DNA from: JAVBLU01 sp031553225
GTDB lineage: Bacteria; Bacillota; Clostridia; Christensenellales; UBA1750
Length of the DNA stretch: 37,918 bases
NCBI GenBank assembly: GCA_031553225.1
Contig: JAVBLU010000040.1
Coordinates: 1 to 37,918, forward strand
Direction: 5' to 3'
Below are positions 7,747 through 15,692 of this stretch, piece by piece. Every line of letters begins with the position of its first letter. Positions within the stretch are counted from its first letter, which is position 1. The translations under genes and the position numbers were made by a program. The notes beneath the pieces are model-generated. The model did no database searches. It saw only the letters and a program-made list of their open reading frames with translations, and was not told where the DNA came from.

Positions 7747-9006
7747 GTGTACGACCCGCACAAACTCGACTGGTGGAACGAGGCCAAGTTTGGCATGTTC
7801 ATTCACTGGGGCCTGTACGCCCTTCCGGCCGGGCGCTGGAAGGGCGAGGAGGTGCACGGCATTGGCGAGTGGATCATGAACCGCAAAAAGATCCCCTATG
7901 CCGAGTACAGCCAGCTGGCCGCACAGTTCAACCCCACCGGATTTAACGCCGAGGAATGGGCGCAGGTGGCGCAGGACGCCGGCATGAAGTACATGGTCAT
8001 CACGTCCAAGCACCACGACGGTTTTGCCATGTACAAGAGCGAATGCGACGCGTACAACATCTTCGACGCCACGCCATTTCGCCGCGATCCCATCGCCGAA
8101 CTGGCCAAAGCGTGTGAAAAGCGCGGCATCCGTCTGTGCTTCTACTATTCGCAGGCGCAGGACTGGGCGCACCCCGACGGCATCAACAACACCTGGGACT
8201 ATGTTCCCGAGAAGAAGGACTTCGGCCGGTACTTTGAGCAAAAATGCGCGCCGCAGCTGCGCGAGCTGCTCACCAAGTACGGCCCCGTGGGCCTCATCTG
8301 GTGCGATACGCCCATGCACATGGAGTACGAGTATTCGCTGAAAGTGAAGGAGCTCATCGACGAGCTGCAGCCCGGGTGCCTGCTGAACACGCGCGTGGGG
8401 CACAACTTTGGCGATTACATGTCCACCGGCGACAACGTCATTCCCGCCCGGCCGCACGCAAAGCCCTGGGAGACGCCCGCCACGCTGAACGATACGTGGG
8501 GCTTTAAGTCCGGCGACCGCAAGTGGAAGTCCGCCGCCGAGCTCATCCGCCTGCTGGTGGAGATCAACGGCAAGGGCGGCAATTACCTGCTCAACGTGGG
8601 GCCGGACGAAAAGGGCGTCATCCCCCGGGAGTCCGTGGAGATTCTGCGGCAGGTGGGCGCGTGGATGCGGGTGAACGAGGAGTCGATCCGCGGCACGCTC
8701 CCCTGTCCGGAGTACCCCTACGCCCTGTCCTTCGGCGCGATGACCTACAAGCCCGGCAAGCTGTACCTGCACGTGCAGAAGTGGCCGGACGAAGACTGCC
8801 GCGTGCAGCTGCAGCTGCTGAAACCGCGCGTGACGCGCGCGTACCTGCTGGCCCGCCCGCAGGAGGACCTGCCCTTCACCCTTGGCTACCAGCCCGGCTA
8901 CATGGGCTACCGCCTGCACGTGCAGCTGCCGCAGGAGGCCCTCACCCCGCCGGACACGGTGGTGTGCCTGGAGCTGGATCGCCCGCTGGAATGGGCGCAG
9001 CTGTAG
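7747..9006 (+). CDS. Alpha-L-fucosidase (GH29 family)
   Basis: The 419-residue enzyme is expected to release terminal alpha-L-fucose. FGMFIHWGLYALPAGRW (~residues 14-30) and KYMVITSKHHDGFAMY are strong GH29 signatures. The nucleophile should be D187 in GLIWCDTP. TLNDTWGF and GGNYLLNVGPDEKG are the later conserved barrel motifs, followed by a small beta domain. There is no signal peptide, so it is probably cytoplasmic and acts on imported oligosaccharides. GTG 7747 is chosen: GGGAGGTG (7732-7739) lies 7 bases upstream, and translation then begins VYDPHKLDWWNEAKFG, where GH29 homology starts. The longer frame from ATG 7663 would add an unconserved 28-residue extension. A bidirectional terminator follows. 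Confidence 0.9.
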   Translation: MYDPHKLDWWNEAKFGMFIHWGLYALPAGRWKGEEVHGIGEWIMNRKKIPYAEYSQLAAQFNPTGFNAEEWAQVAQDAGMKYMVITSKHHDGFAMYKSECDAYNIFDATPFRRDPIAELAKACEKRGIRLCFYYSQAQDWAHPDGINNTWDYVPEKKDFGRYFEQKCAPQLRELLTKYGPVGLIWCDTPMHMEYEYSLKVKELIDELQPGCLLNTRVGHNFGDYMSTGDNVIPARPHAKPWETPATLNDTWGFKSGDRKWKSAAELIRLLVEINGKGGNYLLNVGPDEKGVIPRESVEILRQVGAWMRVNEESIRGTLPCPEYPYALSFGAMTYKPGKLYLHVQKWPDEDCRVQLQLLKPRVTRAYLLARPQEDLPFTLGYQPGYMGYRLHVQLPQEALTPPDTVVCLELDRPLEWAQL

Positions 9007-9053
9007 GGCGATCAACCATAGCTGCCGCGCGGCGCGCATTGCGCCTCATAAAA

Positions 9054-9089
9054 GAATCCCCTTGCCTGACGCCCAAGGCAGGGGGATTC
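9054..9089. terminator. Bidirectional terminator between convergent genes
   Basis: A 14-bp stem with one G-U pair (9054-9067 with 9076-9089) and an 8-nt loop lies between the fucosidase gene (plus) and the FAD oxidoreductase gene (minus). On minus it is followed by a TTTTAT run; on plus by a weaker CTTTG. It should stop both transcripts. Confidence 0.75.
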
Positions 9090-9138
9090 CTTTGCGGCGG
9101 GAACGCCGCTTGAAGGAAGGCGCCGGCGCGTCCCCCCG

Positions 9139-10431
9139 CTACGCCAGCGGGGGAACGCGGCTCTCGCGCGCTTTGATCTCAGCCTGTACGGCGGATATGT
9201 CCACGGACCGCAGGGGCGCGCCGGACAGCGCGGCCAGCGCGGCGGCGATGCCCGCGCCCTGCCCGATGTTCGCGCAGATGGGCATTACGCGGAAGTTGGC
9301 GTGCGCCATGTGCGTGCCGGAGATGCTCCGCCCCGCGAGCAGCAGCCCCTGCACGCCCTGCGGCAGCAGGCACCGGTAGGGGATCTGATAGGAGCGCTTC
9401 TGCGGGAAGGCCTTCTGCGCGCCGGTTTCATCCAGGCCTGCGCCGGTTAAGGAGTGCACGTCGAAGTTGAAGTGCGCCCGCTCGACCACCCAGTCGGGAA
9501 AAGCGCGCGCGCTAAGGATGTCCTCGCCGCTCAGCGCGTACTCGCCCACAAAGTGGCGCGTTTCCCGCACGCCCACCATGGGCGCGGAGGAGAGAACGTA
9601 GCTGCTCTCAAACCCGGGCACGTGCGCCATCAGGAAGGCGTGGATCTCGTCAATCTGCCGGCGGAGCGCAAGGTCGGCCCTGGTCAGGTCGGCCGCGCTC
9701 GTGCCGTCAATGTCCGTGCAGTTCGTCATGTTGATGCTGACTACGCCCGGCAGCGTGCTGCGGTAGATGAGCACATGACCGGCCGGGTGCCGCAGGTACT
9801 TTCGTCCCAGCTGCTGCACGCCCACGCCCCGCACGGGCGGGTCGTCCTCAAAGCCGCCGGGGAACACCGCCGCGTCCGTGTCCACGCCGCCTATCTTGAA
9901 CATGGTGGTGACGGGCTGCATTTTGCCGTCGGTCTCGCGGCCTTTCACAAAGGGCGCGCCCGCGCGGGCGGCCATGTCCCCGTCGCCCGAGGCGTCCACA
10001 ACCACACGGGCCAGGTGCGCCTGCCGCCCGTCCTTGGATTCGGAAATAACCCCGCGTACCTGCCCGTCCACCACAATGGGCGCAACGGCCTGCGTATACA
10101 AAAGCCACATAGCGCCGCTCTCCTGCAGCATGTCCAGCAGCCCGGTTTTTAGGGCCTCCGGGTCGATCAGATGCCAGTTGACCTCGTCGCGCTTCGTTTT
10201 GTGAATGATCTCCTCATAGATCCCCCCGCGCGTCGCGCCCGTCCAGTGGCTCATCAGGCCGGAGGTGGCCACCCCGCCGACAGCTCCGCTCTGCTCGATG
10301 AGCAGCGTGCGCGCCCCCATGCGCGCCGCGCTGACCGCCGCGGCGAAGCCCGCCGGGCCGCCGCCGCACACGAGCACGTCCGTGTCGCTGGCCACGCTCG
10401 TCTGCCGCGCAGGTTCCAGAATCGTTGTCAT
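9139..10431 (-). CDS. FAD-dependent oxidoreductase (FAD_oxidored-like)
   Basis: The 430-residue protein has a classical dinucleotide-binding start: DVLVCGGGPAGFAAAVSAARMG with the GxGxxG-type loop at residues ~23-28, followed by TLLIEQSGAVGGVATSG. VVDASGDGDMAARAG and LLLAGRSISGTHMAHANFR near the end are the second FAD-contact regions of the fumarate-reductase/FAD_oxidored group. Members are common in polysaccharide-degradation loci and usually of unknown substrate. No signal peptide or Tat motif is present. ATG 10431 is preceded by a GGGGGAG ribosome site and a good promoter at 10458-10485. It diverges from two further FAD-protein genes, suggesting that the three act on related substrates. 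Confidence 0.87.
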   Translation of the reverse strand: MTTILEPARQTSVASDTDVLVCGGGPAGFAAAVSAARMGARTLLIEQSGAVGGVATSGLMSHWTGATRGGIYEEIIHKTKRDEVNWHLIDPEALKTGLLDMLQESGAMWLLYTQAVAPIVVDGQVRGVISESKDGRQAHLARVVVDASGDGDMAARAGAPFVKGRETDGKMQPVTTMFKIGGVDTDAAVFPGGFEDDPPVRGVGVQQLGRKYLRHPAGHVLIYRSTLPGVVSINMTNCTDIDGTSAADLTRADLALRRQIDEIHAFLMAHVPGFESSYVLSSAPMVGVRETRHFVGEYALSGEDILSARAFPDWVVERAHFNFDVHSLTGAGLDETGAQKAFPQKRSYQIPYRCLLPQGVQGLLLAGRSISGTHMAHANFRVMPICANIGQGAGIAAALAALSGAPLRSVDISAVQAEIKARESRVPPLA

Positions 10432-10457
10432 GGGCTCTCCCCCTTTGCGATGGCCTC

Positions 10458-10485
10458 ATTCTAGCACAGCGGTCAGGTCTGTCAA
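10458..10485 (-). promoter_or_regulatory. Sigma-A-type promoter for the FAD oxidoreductase
   Basis: Read on minus: perfect TTGACA (10485-10480), a 16-base spacer and TAGAAT (10463-10458). The start point would be near 10451, about 20 bases before the start codon, with the G-rich ribosome site between. Confidence 0.75.
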
Positions 10486-10552
10486 GGAAGGGCGCGCCGC
10501 CGCCGGGAAGGGTTTGGGCGGACGGGCATCGAACCGTAGAAGCAGGAAACAA

Positions 10553-11386
10553 ATGGGGACGGGGATGCGCATGGCGGAGTACCACACCATCGTCGTCGGC
10601 GGGCACAGCCTAGGGCTGGGGGTGGCCGCCGCCGTCGGAAAAGGCGCGCTCGTGCTGGAGAGCGGCTCGTCGCTGGGCGGCGAGTACGTGGGCGCGTTTG
10701 CGCCCGGCGCGGGCTGGGAGAGGACGGGCGGGCGGCTGACGGCCGACCTTCTGGAGCGCGCCCGGCAGACGGGCGTGCTGCGGGGCGGACGCATCGCCTG
10801 CGGAGCCCTGGGCCTGCTGCTCGCCGACTGGGCGATGGAGCAGCCCTTTTGCCTTCGGTATTTGGCGCAGGTGTGCTGTGTGGAGCGGCGGCGGAGCGGC
10901 TTCGCCGTCACGTACGCAGACGCCTCCGGCCTGCATGAGGCGGCGGCCGAACGCGTGGTGGACGCCACGCCTGAGACCGTGAGCCGCCCGTTGGCAGGGG
11001 CGGGAGCAGGGCGCTTCCTGCGCGCCGTGGTGTGTGCGGACGCGGGCGTCGTGGACGCCTGCGCCTACCCCGGCGCGGACATGAGCTCTCTGCCCGAGCC
11101 GGGCACGGCGCTGCTGCGCGTGGCCGCGCCGCCGCAGGGCGGTATCACGGCGGCGCGCGAAGCGCTGCTGCGCGTATGGGACGCTCGGCCTATGCCGCTT
11201 CGGCCCTGGCGCATCGGCGCACTGGCCTTTGCTCTGGACGTAGAGCGGGGTCCGGGCGCGCTCGCGCTGCCGGACGGCGTCGTCGCCGCTCCGTCCACGG
11301 CCCTCGGCTACGGCAACGCGTTCGCCGCCATGGATGCGGGCTGGGCGCTGGCAAGAGAGGGGGCGGCGGGCCATGCTGTACGTTAA
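10553..11386 (+). CDS. Degenerate FAD/NAD(P)-binding-fold protein, function unknown
   Basis: The 277-residue protein begins with a Rossmann-like segment, YHTIVVGGHSLGLGVAAAVG then ALVLESGSSLGGEYVGAF. This resembles the start of FAD oxidoreductases, but the GxGxxG loop is altered (GGHSLG). The middle has no recognised catalytic motif, and the end (GYGNAFAAMDAGWALAREG) resembles the C-terminal FAD-contact helix of such enzymes. It is much shorter than its neighbours, so it may be a remodelled or non-catalytic partner. Three in-frame ATGs compete: 10553 (AGGA 5 bases upstream), 10565 and 10571. I use 10553, but 10571 would place the beta strand closer to the N-terminus, as is usual. It overlaps the next gene by 14 bases, suggesting coupled translation and a joint complex. 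Confidence 0.68.
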   Translation: MGTGMRMAEYHTIVVGGHSLGLGVAAAVGKGALVLESGSSLGGEYVGAFAPGAGWERTGGRLTADLLERARQTGVLRGGRIACGALGLLLADWAMEQPFCLRYLAQVCCVERRRSGFAVTYADASGLHEAAAERVVDATPETVSRPLAGAGAGRFLRAVVCADAGVVDACAYPGADMSSLPEPGTALLRVAAPPQGGITAAREALLRVWDARPMPLRPWRIGALAFALDVERGPGALALPDGVVAAPSTALGYGNAFAAMDAGWALAREGAAGHAVR

Positions 11387-13274
11387 GCGGGACGGCAAAA
11401 CAATGTGCGCGGCGGGCGAGCTGCCTGCCGGCGCGCCGCGCTACGACGTGATCGTGGCCGGTCTGGGCGCGGCGGGCGCAATCGCCCTCATCGCCGCCGC
11501 CCGCCTGGGCCTTTCCGCGCTGGGCATCGAGCGCGGGGCCGCCATGGGCGGCATGGCCACGGAAGGGGCTGTCAACGGCTACTATTTCGGCGAGCGGGGC
11601 GGGCTGTACGAGGAGCTGGACGAGGCGGCCGAGCGGCTGCGCGTCGGGTGCTTTTTGCCCACCGGTCCCTTTCACCCGGACGCCAAGAAGATCGTCCTGC
11701 AGCGTGCGGCGGAAGTGGCGGGCGGCCATGTGCTGTTGCAGGCCGTGCCCACGGGCGTGTACGCCGACGGGAGCGCCGTGCGGGGCATCGCCTACGCCAA
11801 GGACGGCGAGATGCACGCCGCCGGATGCCGCGTGCTCATCGACGCCACGGGCGACGCGGACGTCGCGGACATGCTCGGCTGCGCCAGCGCGTACGGCCGC
11901 GCGGCGGACGGCGCAGTGCTGCCCTTCACCCTCGCGCAGGTGAGCCTCGCACGGGACGGACGCGGCGCGGCCGTGCGCCAGCGCACGAACACCGACTGCG
12001 GGTACGTGGACCAACGCGACGCCGCAGGCTACACCGCCGCTCTTCTGCAGGCGCAGAGCAATATTCTGCATGGCCGCGGCAAAGGCGCGCCCGGCAACGG
12101 CCTGGAAGCGCGGCAGAGCGCGTCCTTTCTGTACATAGCCCCGCTGCCCGGGCTGCGCGAGGGCCGCACAGTGCAGGGCGAGGACACCCTCACCCTCGAG
12201 CGGCTGCTTCTTTCCCCCCCGCCCGGCGACACGCTTTTTTTCGCCACGTCCGATCTGGACAAACACGGCTGCGACTATGCCCTGGAGAGCGAGCTCTTTC
12301 AGGACTGGGCCGTGGCCGCGAACCTGAGCGCCCACAACGTGCGCATCCCCATAACGCCCGGCATGCACGTGCCCAAGGGCTGGGACGGCCTGCTTGTGAG
12401 CGGGCGCTCGCTTTGCATGGATCACGAGGTGGGCTCGGCCGTGCGCATGCTGCGCGATATGCAGAAGAGCGGCGAAGCCGTCGCCCATATGGCCGATCTG
12501 TCCATCCGGCACGGCGTTCCTCTGCGCGACGTGCCGCATCAGGAGCTCGCGGCCCGCCTGCGGGCTACGGGCTGTGCGTCCGAGGGCGGGCCGGAGGGCC
12601 TTTTGCATCCCGTGAACGCCTACATCCACGGCCCGGCCGCGTGGCTGACCTCCTTGGCGGACATCCAAGCCGCCCTGCGCACCGACCGGCCCGGCGTCGC
12701 CATCTGGTCGGCGCGTCTGCTCGGGGCGGAAGCGGGGGAGGCGCTTCGCGGCCTTCTGCGCGAGGGCGACACGGCCTGCGCCCGTCACGCCGCCCTGGCG
12801 CTCGGTTTGCGGGGGGACGCGGCCGCGCTGCCTCTTTTGCGCGTTATGGCGCGGGAGCGCGACACATGCGTGATGCGCGACAGCCGCAAGAACAATCAGA
12901 TGCGCGGCGTGGCGGCCATCTATCTGCTCGGGCGCATGGCGGACGACGACCCGCAGACGCTTCAGGCGCTGTCGGATATCGCCCGTACCGCGGCGGCGGT
13001 CCTGCCGATCGTGCAAATCGACCACATGCGCCCGCCGCGCTATGATACCATGGACAACCCGCGCTTCCAGTTTTTCATGCACAGCCTTACGGCCCTTCTG
13101 CGCATCGGCCGTGGCCGTCCCGCCCTGGCTCCGGCCGTTTCTGCGGCCGTTTTGCAGGCCACGCAGGGCGACGCCTACGTCCAGGCCCTCACAAGCGAGC
13201 CGCCGGGCACGCACATCCACCACATGGTGAAGGCCGTGGGCGACTGGGCGGGGCGGCAGGCGCGCGCGCTGTAG
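11373..13274 (+). CDS. FAD-dependent oxidoreductase with C-terminal HEAT-like helical region
   Basis: The 633-residue protein starts with an intact FAD motif, YDVIVAGLGAAGAIALIAAARLG (G30-x-G32-x-x-G35), then GIERGAAMGGMATEG. LIDATGDADVADMLG and GLLVSGRSLCMDHEVGSAVRM are the later FAD-contact regions shared with the enzyme at 9139-10431. After about residue 450 the sequence becomes Ala/Leu-rich repeats of the HEAT/PBS kind (ARHAALALGLRGDAAALPLLRVMA and then GVAAIYLLGRMA), an uncommon extension that could bind a partner. ATG 11373 is preceded by GAGAGGGGG and overlaps the upstream gene. A longer frame from 11334 lies wholly inside that gene and is not preferred. The substrate is unknown. Confidence 0.84.
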   Translation: MLYVKRDGKTMCAAGELPAGAPRYDVIVAGLGAAGAIALIAAARLGLSALGIERGAAMGGMATEGAVNGYYFGERGGLYEELDEAAERLRVGCFLPTGPFHPDAKKIVLQRAAEVAGGHVLLQAVPTGVYADGSAVRGIAYAKDGEMHAAGCRVLIDATGDADVADMLGCASAYGRAADGAVLPFTLAQVSLARDGRGAAVRQRTNTDCGYVDQRDAAGYTAALLQAQSNILHGRGKGAPGNGLEARQSASFLYIAPLPGLREGRTVQGEDTLTLERLLLSPPPGDTLFFATSDLDKHGCDYALESELFQDWAVAANLSAHNVRIPITPGMHVPKGWDGLLVSGRSLCMDHEVGSAVRMLRDMQKSGEAVAHMADLSIRHGVPLRDVPHQELAARLRATGCASEGGPEGLLHPVNAYIHGPAAWLTSLADIQAALRTDRPGVAIWSARLLGAEAGEALRGLLREGDTACARHAALALGLRGDAAALPLLRVMARERDTCVMRDSRKNNQMRGVAAIYLLGRMADDDPQTLQALSDIARTAAAVLPIVQIDHMRPPRYDTMDNPRFQFFMHSLTALLRIGRGRPALAPAVSAAVLQATQGDAYVQALTSEPPGTHIHHMVKAVGDWAGRQARAL

Positions 13275-13335
13275 CGCCCGGGCCGCCAACGGCAACGGCA
13301 ATCGTCCTGTGCGCCCAGAACCTGCTGTACGGCGT

Positions 13336-13361
13336 AAGCGGAGCCCAAACGGGCTCCGCTT
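13336..13361. terminator. Hairpin terminator between convergent genes
   Basis: A perfect 11-bp stem (13336-13346 with 13351-13361) with an AAAC tetraloop lies between the FAD oxidoreductase gene (plus) and the large minus-strand gene. T-runs are poor on both sides (TCTGAGTGTTT on plus), so efficiency is uncertain, but position and symmetry suit a bidirectional terminator. Confidence 0.6.
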
Positions 13362-13389
13362 CTGAGTGTTTATCGGAACTCCGCCGCGG

Positions 13390-15555
13390 TTACCCGACGC
13401 GGTACAAGGCCGCGGCGAGCGGCGCGAGCGGAATGTACGCGCCTTCCCCGTGGCTGCGGCCGTCGGCTAAGTTGAGAAGCGGCGCTTCGGCGGCGAAGGA
13501 GGCGGCCGTTTCGCCGGCGTTGAAGGCCAGCAGATAGCGGCTGCCGGACGCGTCCGCCCGCAGCAGGCGTATGTCGCCGCAGGAAGAGCGCTTCAGCGAT
13601 GCGGACAGCGCGGCCACGCCGCCCGCGCCGTCCACGGCCACGGCAAACCCCACGTCGTACATGATCTCGCCTGCGCTGAACCATGCGCGGTGCAACGTTT
13701 CGCCGGTCACAATCTCGTCGCAGTACAGCGTGCCCTCCTGGGCGGGAGCGCCCGAGTGGCGGTAACGCTTCAGCGTGATCTGGCGCTTTTTACCCCGCAG
13801 CAGGGTAAGGTTCTCGCCCGGCGGCAGCGCCACGCCCAGGCGGCCGTCCGCAACGGCGTACGCGCCCACGCGCAGGGCTTCCTCGGCCTGCATGCCGCGA
13901 AGGACGAAATCGCCCGCGGCCGTTTCGTAGCGGCGGGAAAACCCATTCCACAGGTCGTTGGGCATGTGCAGCAGCAGGCCCTTTACGGATCTTACGTACA
14001 CACGGTGCGCGGCCACCAACCGCTGGATGCACAGCACGGTTTTGTCGTCCGGCAGGGCCGCGAAGGCCAGCGCGCGCAGGCCGATGTTGTCCGTGCCCTG
14101 CCCCTCGGCCATGAACAGCTCGCTGGTAACGGCCGTGGCGCCGCCCGTCACGAATCCGCCCGGGAAGGCGTGCTCCTCGTGCCGCACCACCTCGTCGAAG
14201 GTGAACGTGCCGGTGCCCTCCACGCGGCCGGAAAGGTTGTAGCGCCACTCGGCCATGTCGCTGCGCTCGGCGGGCAGGCACAGCCCGGCCGGCAGCTCCG
14301 AGGCGCGCCAGGTGAAGGAGGCGATGCGGTTTTTCCCGCGCGTCAGGCGGCTGCCATGAAACTCGCAGTGCCAGGAGGGCAGCAGGGCCGTAGCGGGTTT
14401 GTGCGGCGCGGTGTTGCACACGCGCCGGCAGTAAGCGTTAAACGAGAACGCCGTGGCGCGGTCGGCTTCCAGGCGCGTGTAGTACAGCGGCGAATCCACC
14501 ATGAGCGCCCGGCAGCGGTGCGACAGGAAGGAGCCATCGTTGTTTACGGCCATCTCCCGCTCGACCTGCGCCATCCACGCCTCTTCAAAGGCCGCGCAGC
14601 TCTCGCCGAGCACGTCCTCCACCATCAGCCACACGGGCAGCAGATAGTCCTGGCAGTAACAGTAGCGGGCGCGCGTGTCCCCGCCGATGCGCAGCAGCCG
14701 CCCGTCCTCAAACTGACAGGCGCGCACCACCTCCCAAAGCCCTGCAAAGTTGTGCTGCAGCGCCGCCGGGGGCGTTTTGCCGCGCGTTTTGAACGCGAAA
14801 TGGAGCAGCGCCAGATCCGAGAGCGATATGACCATGTACCCGACGTTTAGGTACCCGTGGTGGTTCAAGCCGAACGTCTGCGTGTAGTTGGGCCCCACGT
14901 GCCACGCCTTTAGGGGTTTGCCGTCGAAGAGCGTGTCGTCCTGCGCGTCCTGCGGCCGGGAGTTGCCGTTCAGAAGAAAGGCCGTGCCCTTCTGGCGGTA
15001 GGCCGCGCAGTTGGGCGCGTCCGGGTACATGAGCGCCGCGCGGTGCAAAAGCGCGCCGTTCCATATATTGCTCTCCGGCTTGTTGTTCTCCACGATGCCC
15101 GCGACGATCGGGTACTCCCGAAGCAGCCAGTCAGCCTCGGAGATGATCATCCGGCGCAGCAGTTCGCGGTCCGCTGCGGTCAGATGATCCTTAAGGGCAT
15201 CCACCGCGTGCATCATGCGCTCCACGCCCAGCGCGCTGATCCAGGTGTGGCCCCACTTCGCGCCGTCCGTGCAGGTCAGTTCGCCCTCGACATGGCTTTG
15301 CAGCGAGAAACGAAGCAGGCTGAGCGCGTCGGAAAGCACCGCTTCCCGGGTGGTTTTCGCGGCGGCAAAATCGGCGTCCGGGTCGGCGGCCAGCACCCCC
15401 AGGGCGCTGAAGGCCTTTTGGTTCGTTTGCACGCCCCAGGTATCGTAGCCCGGGCCGTAGCACGCAAGCCCCGGCTGCCCGGGTATTGGATAGATATACG
15501 CCCTGGCGTGCTCCAGCCACCGCAGCAGAGCGTTCACGTACGGCCTGTGATCCAT
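13390..15555 (-). CDS. Large (alpha/alpha)-toroid-plus-beta-domain protein, polysaccharide-lyase/glycosidase-like, family not assigned
   Basis: The protein has 721 residues and no signal peptide. The N-terminal ~400 residues are helical and rich in aromatic motifs (CYGPGYDTWGVQTNQKAF, NNKPESNIWNGALLHRAALMYPDAP, WHVGPNYTQTFGLNHHGYLN), the look of an (alpha/alpha) toroid such as heparinase II/III or alginate lyases. The C-terminal ~300 residues look like beta-sandwich (ALPPGENLTLLRGKKRQITLKRYRH, then GAYIPLAPLAAALYRV), the usual second domain of such lyases. His, Tyr and Asn residues typical of lyase centres are present, but I cannot name the catalytic set. ATG 15555 is chosen because AAGAAGGTAGGTG lies just upstream; the open frame extends to 15639 without support. 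Its context with glycan enzymes supports cytoplasmic breakdown of an imported uronate-containing oligosaccharide, which is inference. Confidence 0.72.
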   Translation of the reverse strand: MDHRPYVNALLRWLEHARAYIYPIPGQPGLACYGPGYDTWGVQTNQKAFSALGVLAADPDADFAAAKTTREAVLSDALSLLRFSLQSHVEGELTCTDGAKWGHTWISALGVERMMHAVDALKDHLTAADRELLRRMIISEADWLLREYPIVAGIVENNKPESNIWNGALLHRAALMYPDAPNCAAYRQKGTAFLLNGNSRPQDAQDDTLFDGKPLKAWHVGPNYTQTFGLNHHGYLNVGYMVISLSDLALLHFAFKTRGKTPPAALQHNFAGLWEVVRACQFEDGRLLRIGGDTRARYCYCQDYLLPVWLMVEDVLGESCAAFEEAWMAQVEREMAVNNDGSFLSHRCRALMVDSPLYYTRLEADRATAFSFNAYCRRVCNTAPHKPATALLPSWHCEFHGSRLTRGKNRIASFTWRASELPAGLCLPAERSDMAEWRYNLSGRVEGTGTFTFDEVVRHEEHAFPGGFVTGGATAVTSELFMAEGQGTDNIGLRALAFAALPDDKTVLCIQRLVAAHRVYVRSVKGLLLHMPNDLWNGFSRRYETAAGDFVLRGMQAEEALRVGAYAVADGRLGVALPPGENLTLLRGKKRQITLKRYRHSGAPAQEGTLYCDEIVTGETLHRAWFSAGEIMYDVGFAVAVDGAGGVAALSASLKRSSCGDIRLLRADASGSRYLLAFNAGETAASFAAEAPLLNLADGRSHGEGAYIPLAPLAAALYRVG

Positions 15556-15579
15556 GGGATCGCACCTACCTTCTTTGTC

Positions 15580-15595
15580 GGCGCCGAACGGCGCC
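15580..15595. other. Hairpin in the leader of the toroid-protein gene
   Basis: GGCGCC, a GAAC loop, and GGCGCC form a perfect 6-bp hairpin just upstream of the ribosome site for the gene starting at 15555 (minus). It could affect mRNA stability or translation; no wider riboswitch-like structure was recognised. Confidence 0.3.
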
Positions 15596-15664
15596 CTTCC
15601 TGAAGCACATGTGCGGCGCCCGGCCGGCGGGGCGGGCAACGCGATGGGCGCGTCGCGGGCAAAC

Positions 15665-15688
15665 CGCCGCCGGGCGGGGAAGGCGGCG
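15665..15688 (-). terminator. Possible weak terminator downstream of the dGTPase gene
   Basis: Read on minus, a 7-bp GC stem (15688-15682 with 15671-15665) follows the stop codon of the gene ending at 15693 and leads into GGTTTG. The T-run is poor, so this may only be a stabilising hairpin. Confidence 0.3.
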
Positions 15689-15692
15689 CCTT

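Noticed and set aside
11190..13301. Minus-strand open frame of ~700 codons opposite the FAD oxidoreductase
   Set aside because: No ribosome site or family motif, and fully antisense to a gene with clear FAD motifs.
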